From NCBI GenBank assembly GCA_001563885.1, contig LKMM01000027.1, positions 1-15,612 on the forward strand: a stretch of DNA of 15,612 nucleotides, given 5' to 3'. A program made the translations under genes and the position numbers. Each line of letters begins with the position of its first letter. Position 1 is the stretch's first letter. Source of the DNA: Natrialbaceae archaeon B1-Br10_E2g27 (GTDB lineage: Archaea; Halobacteriota; Halobacteria; Halobacteriales; Natrialbaceae). Below, piece after piece: positions 5,976-11,746 of the stretch. The notes under the pieces are model-generated. The model did not search any database, was not told where the DNA came from, and saw nothing but the letters and a program-made list of their open reading frames with translations.

Positions 5976-8084
5976 TTACTGTCGTCGGGCGAGCAACACC
6001 ACACCGAGTACGCCGATTGCAGCCAGCGCAGCGACGACTCCGAAGCCGGCGATGCTGTCACCCGAATCGAGTTCGAGGAACGACGCCGCCTCTTCGGTGC
6101 TCGCCGTCGAGAGCTCGCGGTCGCCCTCGCCGGGTTCGTAGACGGTCGTCTGGTCGTCGATCAGGCCAAGCTCTTCGAGTTCGTCCTCGGAGAGCTCTTC
6201 GTCTACGTCGTCGATCGAGACGAAGGTGACGAGTTCGTCATCCTGGTCCTCGCCGGCGATTTCGGTGACGACGAGTGAGTCACCGAACATCCCGTCGTCG
6301 ACCAGCGAATCGACGTCGTCGAACTCTGCACCCGCCTCGAGCGTGACCGTCTCGCTGTCGACATCGACGTCGACTTTCGCGAGTTCAAGTTCGGAGTCTG
6401 CAAGCGTCGAGGCAAAGCTACCGAGTTCGTCCGAATCGTCTTGCATTCCCTGCGTGACGGACGTGAGTGCGGTCTCGGCGAGATCGTCCATCCCAATCTC
6501 GAGTTCGCCATCGACGTGGATCTCGCCGTCTTCGGTGTAGGCGGTAAACTCGAAGAAGAGTTCTTCCTCGGCGGTGTCGACGCCGCGATCTTGGAGTTCC
6601 TCGACGTAGGCAGCGTAGTTTTCGGTATCGCTCGTAGCCGTTGCCTCGAGTTCGATCTGTCCGGTTTCCGTCGGGGCAGCGTAGACGTCCCACTCGATCG
6701 TCGTCCGGAGGTCAGCGGCCTGCTGGGCCTCGAACGTCTCCTCGAACTCCTCGAACTCATCATCGAAGAACTCCTCATCCTCGAACGCCGCCTCACTCAC
6801 CTCGACAAAGGCCTCGAGCAAGGCGGCATACTCGTTGATTTCGACGTTCCAGGTCGCCTCGAACGCACCGTCACCCGATTCCAGTTCGAACTCGACAGTT
6901 TCGATCTCGAGTTCGGTCACCTGGGAGGCGATTGCCTCGGCTTCCTCCTGAGTGAACTCGGCATCTGGGTCGTCGACGAGTTCCTCAGCGATTGCATCCT
7001 CGAGGCCCTCGTCGATGCCCTCGTAGGTGATCGTGTAGTCGAGTTCCTTCCAATAGGTCGACTCCTCTAATTCCTCGAACTCGTGGTGGTCGATCTCGAT
7101 TGTCACCTCACCGCCGATGTCGTCGACGATGTCGCCGTACTCGTCTTCGAGCGTTTCTTGTGCGTTGGCTTCCGTGCCCCACTCGTCTTCGGGGTCAGCC
7201 TGGTCGCCGAACGGGTCGTTTTCCATCCCGTCGTCTTCGATACCGTCGTCGAAGCCACCGTCATCGAAGCCACCGAAGTCCTGAATAGTCTCGCGCTCGC
7301 TAACCGAAATCTCGTAGCCGTCCTCGAGTTCGGAGAGTTCGAACGCAAACCGTTCGTCTTCGCCCTCTTCGGCGAGGAAGGCACCGAGTTCGACCGAGGC
7401 ATCGCCACTGGTTGCGAACGTCTCAGCGGTCACGTCGACCTCACCGCTGGTTTCGGCGGAGTCGAACAACTGGGCCTGCTGGGCCTGTGGAGCCGTCGAG
7501 AGTTGCTGTGTCTCGTCTTCGCCACCGCCAATCAACGCGTAGATATCCGCATCGAACTCGTTCGTTTCGGCGGTCTGTTCGGCCGTCATCTCGACGTCTA
7601 ACTCCTCGAGTTCAGGTGGCTGCTCCATCGTGAGCATGCCATCGGCCGTAAACAGATCGTCTTCGAGAACGGCGCTGAACGAGCCCTCGACATCTTCGTC
7701 GGCGTCGTGGTCACCGGCGATCAACACGTGTGCCATCGCCTCGCTGACGTCAGCGCCGAGTCGATACTCGTCGACATCCTCGTCGTCGTCCGTATAGACG
7801 AGCACACCGCTTCCGTCATCCTGATAGTGGAGTTCATCCGCACTCGAAAACGTTCCTCCGGTCGCCTCGAGCGCCTCAGGGTCGTCAGTCTCGATCGTCT
7901 CAGGGTCGTTAGTCTCGATTGGGCTATCCTCGTCTACTTCGATTTCGAAATCGTCCGTCTCGTCTGCTGTGACACCCACAGTGGCACCGACTGCGACCAT
8001 CGAAAGCGCCACCAGCAGTGCAAGCGTAGCGGCGACCGATCGGGTCCCACCGATGGACACCGTCGTTCCCGTATTGAAAGGCAT
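5976..8084 (-). CDS. Highly acidic secreted/surface protein with PGF-CTERM-like tail
   Basis: This 702-residue protein starts with a Sec-type signal peptide (basic residue R15, hydrophobic 17-39, probable cleavage near VTA-DET at 38-43). The mature part is extremely rich in Asp and Glu, has only two lysines (346, 570) and no cysteine. I found no N-x-S/T sequon in it. Residues 57-72 carry two tandem IETxDPE units and 270-281 a short FGGFDDGGFDDG repeat. The C-terminus (AGFGVVAALAAIGVLGVVLLARRQ region, 679-702) has the layout of the PGF-CTERM archaeosortase signal: a small motif, a transmembrane helix and a basic tail. It has AGF where PGF is normal. It is probably secreted and tethered in the envelope; I do not recognise a catalytic domain, and no function can be assigned. 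ATG 8084 is chosen because the signal peptide begins there and a TATA box lies 27-36 bp upstream, although the frame stays open to 8339. Confidence 0.8.
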   Translation of the reverse strand: MPFNTGTTVSIGGTRSVAATLALLVALSMVAVGATVGVTADETDDFEIEVDEDSPIETNDPETIETDDPEALEATGGTFSSADELHYQDDGSGVLVYTDDDEDVDEYRLGADVSEAMAHVLIAGDHDADEDVEGSFSAVLEDDLFTADGMLTMEQPPELEELDVEMTAEQTAETNEFDADIYALIGGGEDETQQLSTAPQAQQAQLFDSAETSGEVDVTAETFATSGDASVELGAFLAEEGEDERFAFELSELEDGYEISVSERETIQDFGGFDDGGFDDGIEDDGMENDPFGDQADPEDEWGTEANAQETLEDEYGDIVDDIGGEVTIEIDHHEFEELEESTYWKELDYTITYEGIDEGLEDAIAEELVDDPDAEFTQEEAEAIASQVTELEIETVEFELESGDGAFEATWNVEINEYAALLEAFVEVSEAAFEDEEFFDDEFEEFEETFEAQQAADLRTTIEWDVYAAPTETGQIELEATATSDTENYAAYVEELQDRGVDTAEEELFFEFTAYTEDGEIHVDGELEIGMDDLAETALTSVTQGMQDDSDELGSFASTLADSELELAKVDVDVDSETVTLEAGAEFDDVDSLVDDGMFGDSLVVTEIAGEDQDDELVTFVSIDDVDEELSEDELEELGLIDDQTTVYEPGEGDRELSTASTEEAASFLELDSGDSIAGFGVVAALAAIGVLGVVLLARRQ
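7246..7275 (-). repeat. Two tandem 15-bp units in the surface protein gene
   Basis: TCGTCGAAGCCACCG (7246-7260) and TCATCGAAGCCACCG (7261-7275), given on the plus strand, differ at one base. They encode the in-frame GGFDD repeat and change the protein by whole codons. Confidence 0.7.
7873..7920 (-). repeat. Two tandem 24-bp units in the surface protein gene
   Basis: Units 7873-7896 and 7897-7920 differ at three bases and encode IETNDPET and IETDDPEA just after the signal peptide, in a likely disordered linker. In-frame slippage or duplication is the simplest origin. Confidence 0.65.
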
Positions 8085-8110
8085 ACAGCCGTTGTTCACA
8101 CCCCCATCAT

Positions 8111-8120
8111 ATAAATATTC
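8111..8120 (-). promoter_or_regulatory. Box A of the acidic surface protein gene
   Basis: The minus strand reads GAATATTTAT, followed by ATG, centred about 31 bp before ATG 8084. It is the most AT-rich patch in the spacer and predicts a nearly leaderless transcript. Confidence 0.6.
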
Positions 8121-8221
8121 AAACCGAATTTCTGGGTCAGAATATGGTCGTTGCCAACCGTCGAATAGCGACGAGAGCGCCATCCCATAGGCAACGAACT
8201 CTAGTGCTTTGGCAAGCCTGA

Positions 8222-8267
8222 ACTGATGGGTCGAACCAGTCGGCGGGTATCGGTTCGACGCATCAGT
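8222..8267. repeat. Strong imperfect hairpin in the intergenic spacer
   Basis: ACTGATGGGTCGAACC (8222-8237) and GGTTCGACGCATCAGT (8252-8267) pair at 15 of 16 positions (a G-G mismatch at 8229/8260) around a 14-nt loop. No T-run follows on either strand, so an ordinary terminator is not indicated. It could be an operator, a structured small RNA or a relic of a mobile element. Confidence 0.6.
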
Positions 8268-8438
8268 CGACGCTTGGCGGAGTACTAGGTCCGAACCGTT
8301 TGTACACCGAAAACACTCTACGCCGTCGAGGACGATCACTTCGTTTTAGCACTGTCTGTCATGGCCCTGTGAACGTACCTCCTCGAGGCCGAGTGAGTAG
8401 TGGACGATGGACGATTCGGCCGCGCAGTCTCGAAAGGG

Positions 8439-8444
8439 TTTTTC
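8439..8444 (+). promoter_or_regulatory. Box A-like T-run for drg
   Basis: TTTTTC within GGGTTTTTCGG, centred 28 bp before ATG 8470, predicts a leaderless transcript. The glyoxalase gene has a similar T5 element at the same distance. Confidence 0.45.
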
Positions 8445-8469
8445 GGTCCGGCCGGTAGGCTAGAGACAA

Positions 8470-9579
8470 ATGGGGCTCGAGGAGGAGATCAGAGAGATCG
8501 AAGAGGAGATCGCCAGCACGCCCTACAACAAGTCCACCGAGGCCCATATCGGCCGGTTGAAATCGAAACTCGCCGAGAAAAAAGAGAAACTCGAAAATCA
8601 GAGTTCGGCGGGTGGTGGCACCGGCTACTCCGTCGAGAAACACGGCGATGCGACGGTTGCGCTGGTTGGGTTTCCGAGTGTCGGTAAATCCTCGTTGCTC
8701 AACGCCATGACTAACGCCGAAAGCGAGACTGGCTCGTATGAGTTTACGACCTTAGACGTGAACCCGGGAATGCTCAAACACCGCGGGGCAAACATCCAGA
8801 TGTTAGACGTCCCCGGCCTGATCGAAGGCGCAGCGACGGGCCGCGGTGACGGCCAGCAGGTGCTTGCGGTCGTCCGCAATGCCGACCTGATCGTTTTTGT
8901 CCTCTCGGTGTTCGAAATCGATCAGTACGACCGCCTCCAAGAGGAGTTATACGACATCAACATCCGCGTCGACAAAACGCCCCCGCGGGTGACGATTCGC
9001 CCGAAAATCAAAGACGGTATCAAGATCACCTCGAGTACCGACCAGGACCTAGACGAGGGAACGATCAAAGACGTGCTGCGTGATCAGGGCTATGTCAACG
9101 CCGACTTGAATCTCCAGGAGAACGTCACCATCGACCGGCTGATAGACGGCCTCATGGAAAATCGGGAGTATATCCCCTCGATTACCTGTGTCAACAAAGT
9201 CGATCTGATCGAGCCAAGCTACAAAGAGACCGTCGACGAGCAACTGCGCGAACGCGATCTCGACCCAGAGGAGGTAACGTTCATCAGCGCCGAAGCCGAG
9301 AAAGGCCTCGAGGCGCTCAAAGACCGTATCTGGGAGAACCTCGGGTTGATCCGGGTCTATATGAACAAACCCGGACGTGGTATCGACTGGGAGGAGCCAC
9401 TGGTCATCGAACAGGGGACGACAGTCGGCGAGGCAATCGAGAAACTCGGCGGCGAGATGGAAGAACGCTTCCGGTTTGCACGGGTCAGCGGCCCGAGTGC
9501 TACTCACGACGAACAACAGGTCGGCACGGATCACGTTCTCGAGGATGAGGACGTGCTCAAACTGATTCTTCGTCGATAG
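8470..9579 (+). CDS. drg: DRG-family Obg-like GTPase
   Basis: This 369-residue protein is an archaeal DRG (developmentally regulated GTP-binding protein), a TRAFAC-class GTPase of the OBG superfamily linked to ribosomes and translation. Residues 1-45 form a charged coiled-coil-like helix. The G domain has G1 GFPSVGKSS (67-75), a Thr pair in the G2 region (TT, 93-94), G3 DVPGLIEGA (113-121), G4 NKVD (242-245) and G5 SAEAEKG (273-279). An insertion domain of the DRG type lies at about 165-235 (TPPRVTIRPKIKDGIKI). Residues about 293-368 form a TGS domain, which contacts RNA or ribosomal partners. All nucleotide-binding residues look intact and the length is normal for the family. The partner DFRP protein known in eukaryotes is not adjacent. 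ATG 8470 begins the family N-terminus, 28 bp after the T-run box A. Confidence 0.93.
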   Translation: MGLEEEIREIEEEIASTPYNKSTEAHIGRLKSKLAEKKEKLENQSSAGGGTGYSVEKHGDATVALVGFPSVGKSSLLNAMTNAESETGSYEFTTLDVNPGMLKHRGANIQMLDVPGLIEGAATGRGDGQQVLAVVRNADLIVFVLSVFEIDQYDRLQEELYDINIRVDKTPPRVTIRPKIKDGIKITSSTDQDLDEGTIKDVLRDQGYVNADLNLQENVTIDRLIDGLMENREYIPSITCVNKVDLIEPSYKETVDEQLRERDLDPEEVTFISAEAEKGLEALKDRIWENLGLIRVYMNKPGRGIDWEEPLVIEQGTTVGEAIEKLGGEMEERFRFARVSGPSATHDEQQVGTDHVLEDEDVLKLILRR

Positions 9580-9644
9580 AGCTTTCCGTCCGATCGATCC
9601 GATACCGTTGACTGGCACACGCGTCGCTTTGAACCATCTTCGCT

Positions 9645-9681
9645 ACGTTTTTGCCTACAGCCGGTCCGCCACGTTTTTGCC
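9645..9681 (+). promoter_or_regulatory. Duplicated 11-bp box A-like element before the glyoxalase gene
   Basis: ACGTTTTTGCC occurs at 9645-9655 and again at 9671-9681, 26 bp apart start to start. The second copy is centred 28 bp before ATG 9704, the right place for a leaderless box A. The first copy may be a second promoter or a regulator site. Confidence 0.45.
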
Positions 9682-9703
9682 CGTACCGGGTGTGCAGACG
9701 CAT

Positions 9704-10495
9704 ATGGACGGCACCGTCGACCACACGATGATCCGCGTCACCGACCTCGAAGCATCCCTCGAGTGGTACCAGACCCACCTCGAGTACGAACAAAAAGACC
9801 GGTATGAGGGCGATGGCTTCACCATCGTCTATCTGGGTCCCGAAGAGATGCACGAGGAAAGTGCCTTCCTCGAGTTGACCCACAACGAGGGAACCGACGA
9901 CCTCGAGATGGGCGACGCATGGGGCCATATTGCGGTTCGGGTTCCGGAGGGCGAACTCGAGGAATACTACCAGCAGTTGATGGATCAGGGCGTCGAGGAC
10001 TACCGTGACCCCGAATCCTGTGGCGGCCGCTATGCGTTCGTCAAAGACCCAGACGGCCACGAGGTCGAAATCGTCCAGCGCGATCAGGGCGCAGTTTGGA
10101 GTATCGATCACACGATGATCCGCGTCGAGGACGCAGACGAGGCCCTTGGCTTTTGGACCCGCAAGTTCGAGTACACCGAGACCAAACGCTGGGAGTCCGA
10201 TACCTTTGCAAACTACTTCGTCGAGCCAAAAGACGCCGCTCCCGAGGCGATGGCCGTCGAACTCACCTACAACTACGACGGGCGCACCTACGAGATGGGC
10301 GACGCCTGGGGCCATCTCTGTGTCCGCGTCGATGATCTCGAAGACGACTGGGATACCCTGATCGAACGCGAAGCCGACGACTACCGCGACCCCGAGAGCA
10401 ACGACAACATGTATGCATTTACGAAAGATCAGGATGGCCACGAGATCGAACTGCTAGAGCGTGACCTCGAGGCCGACTCGTTGTTCCCATTCTAA
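9704..10495 (+). CDS. Tandem glyoxalase I-like (VOC superfamily) protein
   Basis: This 263-residue protein has two VOC domains (1-127 and 133-257), each close to bacterial GloA, the lactoylglutathione lyase that isomerises the hemithioacetal of methylglyoxal. Metal ligands in the usual H/E/H/E order are H7, E57, H75, E122 in the first half and H136, E186, H204, E249 in the second, so both halves could bind metal. Each half carries HTMIRV, ELTYN or ELTHN, and GDAWGH motifs. A single GloA is a homodimer with its sites at the interface; here the fused halves could form both sites within one chain, as in yeast Glo1. Because haloarchaea generally lack glutathione, the thiol adduct may be with gamma-glutamylcysteine (inference), or the substrate may differ. 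ATG 9704 fits a leaderless start; a GTG four codons upstream is the alternative. Confidence 0.87.
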   Translation: MDGTVDHTMIRVTDLEASLEWYQTHLEYEQKDRYEGDGFTIVYLGPEEMHEESAFLELTHNEGTDDLEMGDAWGHIAVRVPEGELEEYYQQLMDQGVEDYRDPESCGGRYAFVKDPDGHEVEIVQRDQGAVWSIDHTMIRVEDADEALGFWTRKFEYTETKRWESDTFANYFVEPKDAAPEAMAVELTYNYDGRTYEMGDAWGHLCVRVDDLEDDWDTLIEREADDYRDPESNDNMYAFTKDQDGHEIELLERDLEADSLFPF

Positions 10496-10618
10496 TCTAG
10501 ACAGCCGATTTGGTCCGGTATTCGTCGACTAATCGAAGCGAAGGTACAGCAACCGGTCAGTAGGTAGATCAGCCGCGAGACGGATCGAGCCGCCGGATAC
10601 TGTCGTCGTGGTCAGTAC

Positions 10619-10626
10619 ACTTATGA
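10619..10626 (+). promoter_or_regulatory. Box A-like element for cheR
   Basis: ACTTATGA lies about 40 bp before GTG 10663 and would give a leader of roughly 14 nt. The 167-bp spacer before cheR holds nothing else I can support. Confidence 0.35.
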
Positions 10627-10662
10627 CCGTTACACTCCTGTATCGGATCGAGTGAGTTTCAC

Positions 10663-11472
10663 GTGGTGACAGACGATACCTTTGGGGACCTTCTTGAGTA
10701 TATCGAGCGGGATCTTGACTTTGCGACAAGTCATTATAACAACAGTTATCTCGACCGGCGGATCACTGCCAGAATGCGCCGGAGTGGCTGTGAAGAGTAC
10801 GACGAGTACTTCGACTTACTACGATCGGACGAGGACGAACAGCGGGAACTGCTCGAGTCGATGAGCATCAACGTCACGGGATTTTTCCGAAACCCGGATG
10901 TCTGGGATGGCATTGCAGACGTTCTCGCGGATCTTTCCTCCGAACGAAGACGCGTCAAAATCTGGTCGGCCGCCTGCGCCGACGGCAGAGAGCCATACTC
11001 GCTGTCGATGCTCGTCCACGACGACCGACGGATCGACGAACGAGGCGTCGACATCGTCGCGACCGACATCAGTCGGCCGGCGCTCCGGACCGCTCGAGAG
11101 GGGGTCTACAAGGAGTCCCGGACGACCGATATCGCCGCTGAACTCGAGTTTCTCGACAGTTACGACCGGTATGCTGCGTACGACCCTGAGGAAGGGACGT
11201 TCCAGATCAGCGAGAAGGTAAAGAAACTGGTGACCTTCGAGCGCCACGACCTAATAAACGGGCGGCCGAAATCCGGCTTCGATCTCGTTACCTGCCGGAA
11301 TCTGTTCATCTATATCGACGCCGAGTACAAACGGGCGATGCTCGAGACGATTTCGAAGTCGCTTCGTGAGGGTGGGTATCTCGTTATTGGCAAAAGCGAG
11401 ACGATCCCACCGGAACTCAAATCGACGTTCGAGGCAGTCGACAGCCGACACCGAATCTACCAGCTCGCCTGA
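10663..11472 (+). CDS. cheR: Chemoreceptor glutamate methyltransferase CheR
   Basis: CheR transfers methyl groups from SAM to glutamates in the cytoplasmic domains of taxis receptors, which resets receptor sensitivity during adaptation; CheB removes them. The 269-residue protein has the N-terminal receptor-interacting helical domain (5-75, with YLDRRITARMRRSG at 29-42), then SINVTGFFRNP (68-78, the SFFR motif), the SAM-binding motif IWSAACADGREPYS (100-113), ATDIS (133-137), FDLVTCRNLFIYID (206-219, the family CRNVLIYF motif) and a C-terminal strand region, all in canonical order. Length is normal. The start is GTG at 10663 or the adjoining GTG at 10666; no ATG lies upstream of the first conserved helix. 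It is the first chemotaxis gene from the left and runs opposite to the cheW-cheF-cheY-cheC genes. Confidence 0.93.
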   Translation: MVTDDTFGDLLEYIERDLDFATSHYNNSYLDRRITARMRRSGCEEYDEYFDLLRSDEDEQRELLESMSINVTGFFRNPDVWDGIADVLADLSSERRRVKIWSAACADGREPYSLSMLVHDDRRIDERGVDIVATDISRPALRTAREGVYKESRTTDIAAELEFLDSYDRYAAYDPEEGTFQISEKVKKLVTFERHDLINGRPKSGFDLVTCRNLFIYIDAEYKRAMLETISKSLREGGYLVIGKSETIPPELKSTFEAVDSRHRIYQLA

Positions 11473-11515
11473 GTTTCGCCACAACGTTCAGATATCTTCG
11501 CTCGAAGTGGTGGAT

Positions 11516-11746
11516 ATGGATCCCGAGTTCGATATCCACGATCACCGCCATCAGGTCAAACAGATTTCCGATTCGGGTGAGACGGCCGTATTCGAAAACC
11601 GCGACGGTCTTACCTGCCCTGCGTGTTCAAAGGAGTTCAATCGGCTGTTGATTATCGAGCGACAGGCGTTCAGTTTTCCGGAAAACGACGGTGTCCCCTT
11701 CTGTCTCGTCCGTCGGACGGATGATATGGTGTTGTTTCGACACTAA
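11516..11746 (+). CDS. Small conserved haloarchaeal protein of chemotaxis/archaellum clusters
   Basis: This 76-residue protein has a single CPAC knuckle (C34, C37), a further Cys at 63 and histidines at 8, 10 and 12. This may be half of a zinc ribbon completed by those residues or by dimerisation. It lies 43 bp after cheR on the same strand, which suggests co-transcription. From memory it resembles small proteins annotated as 'flagella cluster protein' (DUF7385) next to che/arl genes in other haloarchaea, but I cannot confirm this by search. No function is known to me. ATG 11516 is preferred; an in-frame GTG at 11507 would add three residues. Its stop codon overlaps the convergent cheC stop by four bases (11743-11746). 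Confidence 0.7.
   Translation: MDPEFDIHDHRHQVKQISDSGETAVFENRDGLTCPACSKEFNRLLIIERQAFSFPENDGVPFCLVRRTDDMVLFRH

Larger units (their letters stand above)
8085..8469. other. 385-bp divergent intergenic region without a gene
   Basis: This spacer separates the surface protein gene (minus) from drg (plus). At its two ends are the box A elements of these genes. Between them are two inverted repeats: TCGTTGCC (8148-8155) with GGCAACGA (8190-8197), and a much stronger hairpin at 8222-8267. I see no tRNA fold and no open frame with haloarchaeal protein character. The minus-strand frame continuous with the surface protein contains Cys and Arg and lacks the acidic bias of the gene. Confidence 0.6.

Noticed and set aside
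6441..7601. Plus-strand open frames (209 and 172 codons) opposite the acidic surface protein
   Set aside because: They are complements of Glu/Asp-rich codons (GAG/GAC giving CTC/GTC), which yields spurious Leu/Val-rich frames.
8222..8290. tRNA-like GGTTCGA sequence in the drg spacer
   Set aside because: The T-arm stem does not pair, the element is too short for a cloverleaf and no acceptor stem is found; the GGTTCGA belongs to the hairpin arm.
8085..8339. In-frame upstream extension of the acidic surface protein to ATG 8339
   Set aside because: It would bury the signal peptide 85 residues inside the protein, overlap the box A and hairpin, and its composition (Cys, Arg, few acids) differs from the gene.
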